Shown: positions 8,148 through 16,907 of the stretch, in pieces
How positions within the stretch are numbered: the stretch's first letter is position 1
How the letters are laid out: each line of letters begins with the position of its first letter
Assembly: GCF_008329905.1 (NCBI RefSeq)
Contig: NZ_CP032155.1
Span: forward strand, 1,922,001-1,986,000
Source: Mycobacterium sp. ELW1
GTDB taxonomy: Bacteria; Actinomycetota; Actinomycetes; Mycobacteriales; Mycobacteriaceae
DNA: 64,000 bases
Direction of reading: 5' to 3'
The notes under the pieces: model-generated
What the model saw: only the letters and a program-made list of their open reading frames with translations
Databases searched by the model: none
Told to the model about the DNA's origin: nothing
Position numbers and translations under genes: made by a program

Positions 8148-8963
8148 CTAATTCCCCTCACCTTTCGCACTCGGCAGGCCGGCGTCGACGGCGCCCCCGA
8201 GCAGTCCGAGGTCGGTCCCCAGATCGGCGGCGGTCGCGCGGACGACGGCGACGTCCTTGCCGATGAATTCGCCGACAGCAGCAATGAATCCGCTCGCTGA
8301 GCCGACCCTGGCGATCGAATCCAGAGCCCGGCTGGCGCCGCTGCCATGGGGGAGCGCGCCGAGCAGAGTGGCCTCGTCGACACCGAGGCGACGGGCCAGC
8401 CCGACCGCCTCCGACACGATGCCGATCTGCGCGGCGAACAGCGCGTTGTTGATCAACTTGACCCGCTGACCGAACCCCGTCGGTCCGACGTGCAGCACCG
8501 GGTCGGCATAGCTGGACAGCACCGGTCGCGCCCGCCGCACCGCGTCGTCGTCGCCGCCGACGAATACCGTCACCCTTCCGGCAGCGATGTCATGCGGTCC
8601 GCCGCTCACCGGTGCGTCGAGCACGCCGATGCCGAATTCGTCCGCCTGCGCGGCGACCGCCTCGGCGGTGCGCGGGTTGCCCGTGGTGTGCAGGATCAGC
8701 ACCGAGCCCGGACGCATCGCACCCAGCAGGTCGTCGGCCAGGACGATCTGGCGCACCTGCTCGTCGGTGAAGACACAGAGAATCACCGCCTCGGCGTCGC
8801 GGGCCACTTCGGTCGGAGTCTCGACGGGACTGGCACCCAATTCGACGACGGCGGTGAGCTTTTCGGGGGTCCTGCCGAGCGCTGTGACGTCGTGGCCGGC
8901 GCCGGCCAGCCGTCGAACCATGGGTGCACCCATCCGGCCCGCACCGATGAAGCCCACTTTCAC
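8148..8963 (-). CDS. NAD(P)-dependent dehydrogenase, 3-hydroxyisobutyrate dehydrogenase family
   Basis: The 271-residue product has the N-terminal dinucleotide fold MKVGFIGAGRMGAPM (GxGxxG at residues 7-12), the substrate motif DAPVSGGPHDIAAG and the catalytic-lysine helix GFGQRVKLINNALF. It oxidises a 3-hydroxy acid or a similar beta-hydroxy carboxylate. It starts with GTG at 8963, overlapping the stop of its upstream paralogue by 4 bp (GTGA). The two genes are diverged tandem duplicates and may form a heteromer or act on successive substrates. Confidence 0.88.
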   Translation of the reverse strand: MKVGFIGAGRMGAPMVRRLAGAGHDVTALGRTPEKLTAVVELGASPVETPTEVARDAEAVILCVFTDEQVRQIVLADDLLGAMRPGSVLILHTTGNPRTAEAVAAQADEFGIGVLDAPVSGGPHDIAAGRVTVFVGGDDDAVRRARPVLSSYADPVLHVGPTGFGQRVKLINNALFAAQIGIVSEAVGLARRLGVDEATLLGALPHGSGASRALDSIARVGSASGFIAAVGEFIGKDVAVVRATAADLGTDLGLLGGAVDAGLPSAKGEGN

Positions 8964-9778
8964 CGTGGATTGTCCATCAACCTCAGTGCGGCGTCGGCGG
9001 CGTCCAGCACCGCACCGGGCTGGGCGCCCGCCTTGTCGGCGATGCCCGCGATCAGGCTGACATCCTTGTGCAGCAGCCCCGCGGCGACCTGCTTGAGGAT
9101 GTCGAGATTGCCGCCGAAGCGGGCCACGCTGCCCAGCGCGAAACTGTTGGCCGACCCCCGGGTGATCACCTCCGACAGGTTCTCGGGCGTGATACCCAGC
9201 GCCGCACCGAGATCCAGTGCGGTCTTGGCGGTCGCGATGTTCGCGGTGAACAACAGGTTGTTCAGCAGTTTGGTCACCTGACCGGAGCCGACGTCACCCA
9301 GGTGCACAATCGGATCGGCGTATGTGGCGAACACCGGGCGGACCTTCTCCACGACGGCATCCTCACCGCCGACCATCACGAGAAGCTTTCCCTCTTCGGC
9401 GGCCGGGCCACCACCGCTGACGGGCGCATCGATGACGGCGACCCCCTGAGCTGCGGCCTGCTCGGCCAACTGACGGCAGGTGTCGGGATGCACGGTGGCG
9501 TGGACGGCGATGATGCCGCCGGGCCGAAGTCCGGACAGCACGCCGCCGTCGCCGGTCGCCACCTCGAGCACGTCGGCGTCGCCGACCACACACAGGCACA
9601 CCAGATCGCTGTTGGCAGCCAGCTCCTGAGGCGATGCCGCGACCGTGGCTGCGGTGTCGGCGAAGGGGTCCACCGATGCCGCGCGCCGAGCCCAGAGCGT
9701 GAGCGGGTAGCCGCCCTCGACGATCCGGCGTGCCATGGGTGCGCCTTGGCTGCCCAGCCCGATGAATCCGACGCGCAT
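8960..9778 (-). CDS. NAD(P)-dependent dehydrogenase, 3-hydroxyisobutyrate dehydrogenase family (paralogue)
   Basis: The 272-residue product begins MRVGFIGLGSQGAPMARRI (GxGxxG), contains DAPVSGGGPAAEEGKL and the catalytic-lysine segment GSGQVTKLLNNLLF. It shares fold, length and motif order with the product of the next gene (8148-8963). ATG 9778 is chosen because the protein starts at the Rossmann strand and because this ATG overlaps the TAA of the hydrolase gene (TAATG). A longer reading upstream has no family similarity. Member of the tightly overlapped 8148-13882 operon. Confidence 0.88.
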   Translation of the reverse strand: MRVGFIGLGSQGAPMARRIVEGGYPLTLWARRAASVDPFADTAATVAASPQELAANSDLVCLCVVGDADVLEVATGDGGVLSGLRPGGIIAVHATVHPDTCRQLAEQAAAQGVAVIDAPVSGGGPAAEEGKLLVMVGGEDAVVEKVRPVFATYADPIVHLGDVGSGQVTKLLNNLLFTANIATAKTALDLGAALGITPENLSEVITRGSANSFALGSVARFGGNLDILKQVAAGLLHKDVSLIAGIADKAGAQPGAVLDAADAALRLMDNPR

Positions 9779-10650
9779 TAGCCGGCCTCTCTGTCCGAAT
9801 CGGCGGTGATGCAGTGCGTGAAGAACGACAAAACACTCGAGTGATACTGCGCCGCAGCAACACCCAAGCTCAGATTGTGGCCGGCGCCGTCCTGGTGGTG
9901 GATCTGGACCCGCGCCGACGAGCCGAACAGTGCGGCGATGTCGGCCAGCGCTTCGGGCGTCGAGTCCCATACCCGTTCATGCTCGGCGGCGGTGAAGCGC
10001 ACCGGCGCGGTGACATGGCCGGCGAGCGCGCGAAAATCACGCGCGGCCCAGTGCGTCGAGATCTCCGCCTCTTGCGGCGGCGCGCCGGCGGAGCCGACGG
10101 CGTTGATCACGTCGTCGGGGTAGAGCTCTTCCGGCGCCCAGATCAACTCCCGCAGCCCGGCGGGCCGGTGGGTGGGTGTCGCCTGCGTGAGAATGGCTCT
10201 CGCAGCGGGATATTGGCGCAGGCCGGTGCCGGCCAGTTCGAGGCCCAGCAAGTCGTGACCACGCTCGGCAACGGCCATCCGCAACGCGAGTTCGCAGCCG
10301 TTGGAATGCGCCAGGATGAACAGGCCGCCGCCACGATCTCGCGTGCCGAGCATCGCATCGGCGGCGCCGTAGGCCAACTCGACCCGGCGTTGCGGCTCCC
10401 ACATCGAATCGGAGTAGGGCGCCGACGCTCCGTAGCCCGGCCGGTCGAGTGCGACCGCGCTGAAACCCGCTGCGGCCGCTGCCCGCAAGAACGACAGCTC
10501 GGGATGGTTGGGGCAGTCGAAGTATGCCGCCGAGGACGCCCCGCCGTGCAGGGCGACGATGACTCCCTGCGGATCCGCCGCCTCGGCGAACAAGCCCGAC
10601 ATCGGAATCCCGTCGACCGGAACCATCCGGCGGGTAGGCGCGCTAGTCAT
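9778..10650 (-). CDS. Alpha/beta hydrolase
   Basis: The 290-residue product has the oxyanion region VALHGGASSAAYF, the nucleophile elbow AHSNGCELA (Ser) and the C-terminal histidine in DGAGHNLS. These are the elements of a serine esterase or C-C hydrolase. Its start overlaps the end of the OB-fold/thiolase gene by 8 bp and its stop overlaps the start of the following dehydrogenase. It probably hydrolyses an ester, thioester or beta-diketone intermediate of this pathway; the substrate is not deducible. Confidence 0.88.
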   Translation of the reverse strand: MTSAPTRRMVPVDGIPMSGLFAEAADPQGVIVALHGGASSAAYFDCPNHPELSFLRAAAAAGFSAVALDRPGYGASAPYSDSMWEPQRRVELAYGAADAMLGTRDRGGGLFILAHSNGCELALRMAVAERGHDLLGLELAGTGLRQYPAARAILTQATPTHRPAGLRELIWAPEELYPDDVINAVGSAGAPPQEAEISTHWAARDFRALAGHVTAPVRFTAAEHERVWDSTPEALADIAALFGSSARVQIHHQDGAGHNLSLGVAAAQYHSSVLSFFTHCITADSDREAG

Positions 10651-12288
10651 CGACTCGCATCAACAGCACCCCGCTCGGCGTCAGGCCTCCGCTGCTCGCC
10701 ACCGCGACGCGGGCGCCTGCGACCTGCCGATCACCGGCCTCGCCGCGCAGCTGGCTGACCGCCTCGTGGATCAGGCCCATGCCGTGGGTTCGGCCGTGAG
10801 AGAGCTGGCCGCCGTGGGTGTTCAACGGAAGCACACCGTCACGGGCGATGTTGGCGCCCCCGTCCAGAAAGTCCTTCGCCTCGCCGATGCCGCAGAAGCC
10901 GAGCGCCTCCAGCCACGACAAGCAGTTGAAGGTGAACCCGTCATAGAGCTCGGCGACGTCGACATCACTGGGACGCAACGAGGTCCGCGTCCACAGATGC
11001 GCCGACTGGCCCAGCACCTGCGGCTCGTGGGTCAGGGTTGTCTGATCCCAATCGGTGCGTTCGACGATCTGGGTGCCGACGGCCTCGAACAACACCGGCG
11101 GCTTGGGCAGGTCCCGGGCGGCCTCCACCGCGGACACGATCACGGCGACCGCGCCGTCACAGGGCACGTCGCAGTCGTAGAGCCCGAACGGGGTGGTGAT
11201 CGGCCGCGCCGACAGGTAGTCCTCCATCGTCATCGGGTCGCGGTAGATCGCGGTCGGATTCAGCGCGGCGTTGGCCCGTTGGTTGATCGCGATCCAGCCC
11301 AGCGTCTCGCGGGTGGTCCCGTAGCGCGCGAAGTGCCGTTGGGCGTTGAGCGCCAACGTGTGTGCGGCGGAGGTCGCGCCGAACGGCATCTGCCAGCTGC
11401 TGGTACGCGCCCGCCGGGCGGTGCCATCTTGCCCTGCTTGAGCAGCTCCTGGAAGGTCGACTCCCACAGTGTGCGGAAGCACAAGACGTGCCGGGCCATC
11501 CCGGTGGCGACAGCCATCATCGCCGCGATGATCGACCCACCCGGCCCGAAGGTATCCATCCCGCCGTTGATCCACGTGGGGCGTAGCCCCAGCGCGCCCT
11601 CCAGTGCGGTCACGCCGCCTTCGCCCATCCCGGCGATGTCGAGGCCGGGATACGTGGACAATCCGTCGATGTCGGCGAACGTGAGCCCGGCATCGGCCAC
11701 AGCGGCTTCGCAGGCCTCAACGGTCAGCGACAACGGGTTCACCATCAGGCGGCGGCCCAGCCGGGATGCGCCGATCCCGGTGATCGCCGACCGATCCTCG
11801 AACTTGCTGGTGGTCAGTGGCGGCCGGACATGCTTGGCGAAGTCCTCCGGGGCGATGTCGTCGGCCGGTTGCTCGGCGATCTGTTTGGGCGTCACCGGGC
11901 GGAACAGCGGCAGATACACGTCGTCGTTCTGCTCGAAGACGACTTCGACAAGCTGGCCGAGTTCCAGATCGGCGGGGTCGGCGTCGATGATGTTGGTGGT
12001 CAAGCGAACTCGGGGATCCTCCTGGATCGCCACCTGGGCCACCACGTACGGTGCCGGCAGGCCCGGGATGCTGAACCGCTCGTTGACGGTGAACGCCGAC
12101 AGCACGCCCACGCCACTGACCGGCCTGGCCTTGAGGTCGTGGCTTCCGCAGTACCGGCACACGGGTTGCGGCGGATGGATCAGCGAGCTGCAACCCTGGC
12201 ACTCCTGGATGCGCAGGGTGTCGTCGGCTCCCGAGGTCCAGAAGAACTCGTTCTCGCCGGTGATCTGGGGCAGCGGGGCGCGGGTCAC
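10643..12288 (-). pseudogene. OB-fold (DUF35)/thiolase-like fusion, frameshifted
   Basis: Two frames together make one 548-residue fusion. The N-terminal part (GTG 12288 downwards) has a rubredoxin-like zinc ribbon CQGCSSLIHPPQPVCRYCG and an OB fold. From about residue 165 an SCP-x-type thiolase-like domain begins (ITGIGASRLGRRL). After GKMAPPGG at about 11412 the frame changes, and the rest (ARTSSWQMPFGA, YDCDVPCDGAVAVIVS, ELYDGFTFN, NTHGGQLSHGRTHGMG) continues to TAG 10643. Restoring one C to the CCC run at 11410-11412 rejoins them exactly. Such fusions act in acyl-CoA chain shortening. A single-base sequencing error is as likely as real decay. Confidence 0.85.
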
Positions 12289-12578
12289 TGGGCGTAGCCC
12301 CAGCGGGCCTCGAAGACCGGTGATTCCTCGGCCGGTGTGTCCGCAGGCCTGGTCTCGCCGTCGAACTCGTTGTCGCTGATCTCGATGATCGCGTGCACCG
12401 GGCAGTCGAACAGTGCACGCAGGACATCGTCACGGTCGGCCTCGGCAACCCTGCCGTCCCCGATCAGGGACGCGTAGCCCCAGTCGTCGAGCGAAAAGTG
12501 CTTGGGCGCGTGCTTGGCGCAGGCGCCGAAACCGTCACAGAGCGTCCGGTCCAGCCGAATTCGAATCTCACCGCTCAT
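12285..12578 (-). CDS. Ferredoxin, [3Fe-4S] type
   Basis: A 97-residue protein with cluster ligands Cys14, Cys20 and Cys59 (CDGFGAC...CP); the variable residue of CxxFxxC is Phe. An extra acidic tail of about 30 residues ends ARWGYAQ, making it longer than a plain P450 ferredoxin. ATG 12578 overlaps the end of the NuoF-like gene by 4 bp and its stop overlaps the GTG of the OB-fold/thiolase gene by 4 bp. It is therefore made together with an NADH-binding flavoprotein and is the obvious electron acceptor for it. Confidence 0.88.
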   Translation of the reverse strand: MSGEIRIRLDRTLCDGFGACAKHAPKHFSLDDWGYASLIGDGRVAEADRDDVLRALFDCPVHAIIEISDNEFDGETRPADTPAEESPVFEARWGYAQ

Positions 12579-13882
12579 GGCTGCGTCACCGCCTCCACCT
12601 CGTAGGGACGCTGGGCGCTGAATCGGCCTGCCCCGCACGGATCGCAGGCGCCGGCCAGGTGATGTTCGACAACGGCGGGGAAATGCTTGAGCAGGCTGCC
12701 CGCCACATTGGCCGCGCCGTCGAGGGTGGCGCAGGCACCCCGGCCGCGCAGCACGACTGACCAGCGCTCCAGGCGGGCGACGTCCTCGGCGGTGGCCGCA
12801 CCGTCGCGCAGTGCGCCGGCGGCCGCGGCCATCGCCGCCGTGCCGTTGAAGCACGACCCGCACTGCCCGGCATTCTCCCGGTCGAAGTAGGCCAGCACCG
12901 ACGCGGCCACGGCCACCGAACAGTCGTCGGTCAGGATCGCCACCGCGCCACAGCCGAGGCCGCATCCGAGCTCGCGGAACGTCTCGTGATCCAGGGTGGT
13001 GTCAAGCACCTCGCGGTTCAGCAAGCCCGCGAAGTAGCCGCCCATCAGGGCGCCCTGCACCGAGTCGGGCGAAACACCGTGTAAGGCAAGCACATCGCGG
13101 AACGGCATGCCGTGGGGCACCTCGTAGAGGGCCGGTGGGCGTCCGGCGCCGGTGATCGTCATCAGGAAGGTGCCCGGCGACGCCGCCGTACCGGCCGACC
13201 GGAAGGCCGCGGCGCCATTGCGGTGGAGATACGGCAGGTTCGCCAACGTCTCGACGTTGCTCACCAGAGTGGGATGTCCTGCGATGCCGTGCTGGAACGG
13301 CCGTGGCGGTTTGTCTGTCGGCTTGGCCGGTCCGCCGTTGACGGCGCGCACCGCGGCGGTTTCCTCACCGGCCACATAGCCGGCGTCCACCGTGACGATC
13401 GAAATCTGAAGTCCGCCAAGCGTGTCGAAGCCCACTTCGCTGAGCGCGGCGTCGACGGCGCGGGCCGCGTCGAGGTCGGAGACGTAGACGTAGGCATGGT
13501 GGGCGCCGACCAGGCGGGCGGCCAGCCGCACGCCGTCGAGCACGAGGTGCGGACGGTGGCGCAGCAGCCAGCGGTCCTTCACCGACGCGGGCTCGCCCTC
13601 TTCGCCGTTGGCCAGTACCACGGTCTCATGGCCGCGGGTGTGCGCGGCGCGCACCGTGCGCAGTTTGACCGCCAGCGGGAAGGCGGCGCCGCCTCGGCCG
13701 AGGAGGCCCGAGCCTTCCACTTCGGCGAGCAGACTCTCGGGGCTGTCCAGTGGCGAGTATCCACCAATGGACGCATACGCGCTCATGCTCTCCACCGTTG
13801 CGGGCAGTCGCAACAACCGGGGAGTGATTCCCGGTGCACAGGCGACGGTCAAGGCCGTGCCTGCGGGTGCGGTGGCATTCAT
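12575..13882 (-). CDS. NuoF-like NADH-binding flavoprotein (probable ferredoxin reductase)
   Basis: A 435-residue relative of the 51 kDa NADH-binding subunit of complex I. It has the FMN/NADH loop GLLGRGGAAFP, ANGEEGEPASVKDRWLL, GYVAGEETAAV, KPPRPFQHGIAGHPTLVSNVETLA and a C-terminal iron-sulfur region. In that region the normal ESCGKCxPCREGT pattern reads ENAGQCGSCFNGT, so the first of the three clustered cysteines is Ala, while a later GACATLDG cysteine remains. No NuoE-like partner is nearby; a ferredoxin gene overlaps instead. Inference: it passes electrons from NADH to the adjacent ferredoxin and on to a P450 or other oxygenase. Confidence 0.85.
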   Translation of the reverse strand: MNATAPAGTALTVACAPGITPRLLRLPATVESMSAYASIGGYSPLDSPESLLAEVEGSGLLGRGGAAFPLAVKLRTVRAAHTRGHETVVLANGEEGEPASVKDRWLLRHRPHLVLDGVRLAARLVGAHHAYVYVSDLDAARAVDAALSEVGFDTLGGLQISIVTVDAGYVAGEETAAVRAVNGGPAKPTDKPPRPFQHGIAGHPTLVSNVETLANLPYLHRNGAAAFRSAGTAASPGTFLMTITGAGRPPALYEVPHGMPFRDVLALHGVSPDSVQGALMGGYFAGLLNREVLDTTLDHETFRELGCGLGCGAVAILTDDCSVAVAASVLAYFDRENAGQCGSCFNGTAAMAAAAGALRDGAATAEDVARLERWSVVLRGRGACATLDGAANVAGSLLKHFPAVVEHHLAGACDPCGAGRFSAQRPYEVEAVTQP

Positions 13883-13921
13883 CGGTCACCTCTTCTGATT
13901 CGGGTACCCGGCGCGAGATCG

Positions 13922-13936
13922 CTAGGCTGAGGCCCA
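13922..13936 (+). promoter_or_regulatory. Possible leaderless -10 element
   Basis: TAGGCT at 13922-13927 ends 8 nt before ATG 13936, the spacing of a leaderless mycobacterial start. No good -35 is seen. Confidence 0.35.
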
Positions 13937-14418
13937 TGAGAACGGCGGTGGTGCGTGTCGATGTCGACCCGGCCGGTGAACTGACGCACGCTGAGCTCAC
14001 CGCGGGTGTCGCGGCGCTGCGTGCGCTCGCCGACGACAGCGGTGTGACCGTGGTCGACAACAACCTCGCCGCGATGCCGCGCGGACGGCGGGAAGCCGAA
14101 CTGCTGATCGGCAACACGGCGGCCGCCGATCGCCAAGAGCTCGAGCGCGTCGGAGTCGCCCTGTGCGCCAAGGCGTTCGGTACGGAGCCGGTGATCGGTG
14201 TGATGACCTACGTCAGCCGGGGGACCGACGAAGATGCGCACGGGGTGCTGGCGGGTTTCGGTTTGCGCGGTGAGATCGCCCGAATTGCAGGCGACGACGG
14301 TTACGACATCCTGAACGTCACGCTGAGCAAGGCCGATATGGCGCGCATCCCGGAGAGCCGGGTGCACACCGCGCTGGAGGCCTCGACCAACTGCGAGATC
14401 CGCATTCTCCTGGTCTGA
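13936..14418 (+). CDS. Hypothetical protein, 160 residues
   Basis: Not recognised. It begins MRTAVVRVDVDPAGELTHAEL and contains DNNLAAMPRGRREAELLIG and VIGVMTYVSRGTDEDAHGVLAGFGL, suggesting a small soluble alpha/beta domain. No signal peptide or metal motif is seen. It is the only plus-strand gene between two minus-strand operons, divergent from the NuoF-like gene (53 bp gap) and convergent with the hydrolase gene (14 bp gap). The start is supported by the adjacent TAGGCT element. Confidence 0.7.
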   Translation: MRTAVVRVDVDPAGELTHAELTAGVAALRALADDSGVTVVDNNLAAMPRGRREAELLIGNTAAADRQELERVGVALCAKAFGTEPVIGVMTYVSRGTDEDAHGVLAGFGLRGEIARIAGDDGYDILNVTLSKADMARIPESRVHTALEASTNCEIRILLV

Positions 14419-14432
14419 GTACAGCCGGATGC

Positions 14433-15341
14433 TCATCGGCCCAGGAAGTCCAGAATGGCCGGGGCCGCCTGCACCCAGGTGTCGAACATGTTGAAGTGCT
14501 TGACCTTTCCGGATGCACGGTCCTCGCCGGCGCGCTCCCAGGCATCCTCCGGCCACGGTGGGTCGATCAGCGTGGAGCCCTTGATGAGGCAGTTCACCTC
14601 GAGCGAGGTGCGCTTGGGGTGGTCCCAGTCGTTCTCGCCGCCACGGATGATCAGGGTGGGCACCTTGATGTCGCCGAAGAGCTCGTCGTCGACGCCGGGG
14701 ATCGCCTGACCGGGCTTGGGTACGAACGCATTGAGCCAGCGCAACATGACCCGAAGGAACTCGTCGGGATCCATCGCCAGGATGCGCTCTTTGTTCACCG
14801 GGTTCTCGGCGATGCGCTCCTTCCATTCATCCACGTGCAGAAGGCCTTTGATACCGAGGCCACGCACCGCGAGGATGCTGGGAACCAGATAGTAGGAGCC
14901 CAGCACGAAGCTGCCGTAGACACCGCCGACGATGTTCCAGGTCACCAGCTTGGTGGCGATCTCGGGGTACAGGATCGTGGTCAGGATCGAGTCCCGGGCG
15001 CCGCCGGAGCCGCCGGCGATGATGCACGGACCGATACCCAGGCCGGTGATCAACCCGTGCAACGTCTCGGCGCGCATGTGGGATTCACTCTGCCCGTGGA
15101 ACTGGAGGTCGGACTTCCCGCAGTTGGGCCGGTCCCACAGCAGCACCCGGTAGCCGCCCTTGACCAGCTCCTCGGCCAGCGGGCGCAAACCCTCGATGTC
15201 CTTGCTGTATCGGCCGCCGGGGGTCAGTGCGATGAAATCACCTGCTTCGCCCAGGATCTCGTAAACGACGTTGCCGCCGTTGATCTCCAGGACCTGCTCG
15301 CCGTCGCGCAGCTGCGGGCCGGCGGTCGTGGGCGTGCTCAT
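14433..15341 (-). CDS. Alpha/beta hydrolase
   Basis: The 302-residue product has a strand-loop LLWDRPNCGKSD, a nucleophile elbow IIAGGSGGARDS (Ser) and a RGGENDWDHPKR acid region; the catalytic His is most likely in VKHFNMF. This resembles meta-cleavage-product hydrolases and related esterases. ATG 15341 overlaps the stop of the Rieske gene by 4 bp. It is the last gene of the 14433-18002 operon (two amidohydrolases, Rieske protein, hydrolase). Its reaction is probably cleavage of an ester or ring-fission product; inference only. Confidence 0.87.
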   Translation of the reverse strand: MSTPTTAGPQLRDGEQVLEINGGNVVYEILGEAGDFIALTPGGRYSKDIEGLRPLAEELVKGGYRVLLWDRPNCGKSDLQFHGQSESHMRAETLHGLITGLGIGPCIIAGGSGGARDSILTTILYPEIATKLVTWNIVGGVYGSFVLGSYYLVPSILAVRGLGIKGLLHVDEWKERIAENPVNKERILAMDPDEFLRVMLRWLNAFVPKPGQAIPGVDDELFGDIKVPTLIIRGGENDWDHPKRTSLEVNCLIKGSTLIDPPWPEDAWERAGEDRASGKVKHFNMFDTWVQAAPAILDFLGR

Positions 15342-15730
15342 GCCATCACCAGAACGTCGTCGCCCACCACTCGGACCGGGTAGGTGCGGATACTCCACTC
15401 CGGCTTGACCGCAGTCGTGCCGGTTGCAAGCTCGAATCCCCACTGGTGCCAGGGGCAGTAGATGTACTCGAGATCGCGCACCATCACCGCGTCGCCCGGA
15501 ACGCTCTCGTCGACGATGTTTCGTCCACGGGGGCGTCCCGAGCACAACGGACCACCTTCGTGCGGGCAGTAGTTGGCGATCGCGTAGAACGTGCCGTTGA
15601 CGTTGTACACCCCGACTCCATGCCGGCCGATCGGTACCAATTTGTGTGTGCCGGGCGGAATTTCGTCCACAGTCGCGACCACGTGCTCTCGACCTTGCGC
15701 CAGGCGGGGCTGCTTTTCGGGTTTGGTCAT
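15338..15730 (-). CDS. Rieske [2Fe-2S] ferredoxin-like protein
   Basis: A 130-residue protein with one Rieske cluster: Cys55-Pro-His57 (NYCPHEGGPL) and Cys92-Pro-Trp-His95 (YCPWHQWGFEL). It is a stand-alone Rieske domain without the C-terminal catalytic domain of ring-hydroxylating oxygenases, so it is an electron carrier or an accessory. It lies 4 bp after an amidohydrolase gene and overlaps a hydrolase gene. No oxygenase alpha subunit is in the window, so its partner is unknown. Confidence 0.9.
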   Translation of the reverse strand: MTKPEKQPRLAQGREHVVATVDEIPPGTHKLVPIGRHGVGVYNVNGTFYAIANYCPHEGGPLCSGRPRGRNIVDESVPGDAVMVRDLEYIYCPWHQWGFELATGTTAVKPEWSIRTYPVRVVGDDVLVMA

Positions 15731-15734
15731 CTGC

Positions 15735-16880
15735 TCAGAACACTCGCGTCTGACCCTCGAGGGCCGGGACGGTGTCGGGCAGGCCGTACGTCTCGATCCC
15801 GTTGCGGAACATCACCGCTTCTCGCGCGTGCTCGGGCAGGTGCTTTACCAGCCAGCGCGGGTCGTCGTAGGTCCAGTGCGGGTAGTCGGAGGAGAACAGC
15901 AGGATCTTCTCGCATTCCATCCATTCGAAGGCCCGCAGCAATTCGGTCTTGTCCTCGGGATAGTCCAGCGGCTGGGTGGTGAACTTGATGTGGTCCTTGA
16001 CGTACTCGCTGGGCTTGCGCGTGATGTCCAGCCAGGACCTGCGCGCGTCGTAGATGGCGTCCATGCGCCACATCAGCGGCAGGATCCAGCTGAAGGCGTG
16101 CTCCACGAACACGATTCGCAAGGTGGGGAACCGGTCGAAGAGCCCGTCGAAGATCATGCTCATCACCTGGTTGGCGGCCAGCAGTGAGTAGCTGACCATG
16201 AAATCGTGGTTGTAGCTGGGCAACCCGACCGGCGGGATCGGCAGTGTCTCGAAGAATCCCCGCGACAGGTGGCAGCTGACCGGTTTGTTGGCTTTGACGG
16301 CCGCCGCCCAGATCGGGTCGTACCGTGGGTCGCCCCACGACGGTCGCGGCTCGGCCTTGATCATGACCTGGGCCATGTACGGGTGCTCGGCCCACTTCTC
16401 GATCTCGCGGGCGCCGCCTTCGGGGTCTTCGATGGCGACCAGGATCGAGCCGCGCCACCGTTCGTGCCAGTTTGTCTTGCTGTCCAGCCAGTGCTCGGCC
16501 TGCCAGGTGTTGTGGGCGTAGGACAGCGCTGCCGTGGCTTCGGGTATCCGGCACGGCGCGTGTGCCGGTTCGAGGATGCAGACGTCGGCGCCGGCCTCCA
16601 TGATGGCCTGGCGTAGCGCGAGGTCGGGGTCACTGCAGGCGAATTCGCCGTCGTCGGGGAAGGTGTCGACGCGCATCGCGTAGGCATGCGCGTAGTCGGG
16701 AGCGTCATAGTAGATCGTTTCGCCGACCCGATGGTTCCTGAAGTACTTGGTCCGTATCGGCTCTGGGATGTACTCCTGCAGAACGCCACGCTTGGGCACC
16801 GGGTGGACATCGGAGTCGACGCACCGGATCGCGATGCGTTCGGCGGGAGCGACTCGCTCCTGGCTGTGGGTGAGAGTCAT
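15735..16880 (-). CDS. Amidohydrolase family protein (COG2159, ACMSD-like)
   Basis: A 381-residue TIM-barrel metalloenzyme. The metal-binding start is atypical (CVDSDVHPVPKRG, with the His of SDxHP), followed by KPVSCHLSRGF, VFVEHAFSWILPLMWRMDA and the C-terminal FSSDYPHWTYDDPRW with the catalytic Asp region. The family includes decarboxylases and hydrolases acting on ring-derived acids. It follows a second amidohydrolase (27 bp gap) and precedes a Rieske protein, so the three probably act in one pathway. It starts at ATG 16880 with GGAGAT upstream. Confidence 0.9.
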   Translation of the reverse strand: MTLTHSQERVAPAERIAIRCVDSDVHPVPKRGVLQEYIPEPIRTKYFRNHRVGETIYYDAPDYAHAYAMRVDTFPDDGEFACSDPDLALRQAIMEAGADVCILEPAHAPCRIPEATAALSYAHNTWQAEHWLDSKTNWHERWRGSILVAIEDPEGGAREIEKWAEHPYMAQVMIKAEPRPSWGDPRYDPIWAAAVKANKPVSCHLSRGFFETLPIPPVGLPSYNHDFMVSYSLLAANQVMSMIFDGLFDRFPTLRIVFVEHAFSWILPLMWRMDAIYDARRSWLDITRKPSEYVKDHIKFTTQPLDYPEDKTELLRAFEWMECEKILLFSSDYPHWTYDDPRWLVKHLPEHAREAVMFRNGIETYGLPDTVPALEGQTRVF

Positions 16881-16907
16881 CGTGATCTCCTTAGCTCTCT
16901 GTGCGAG

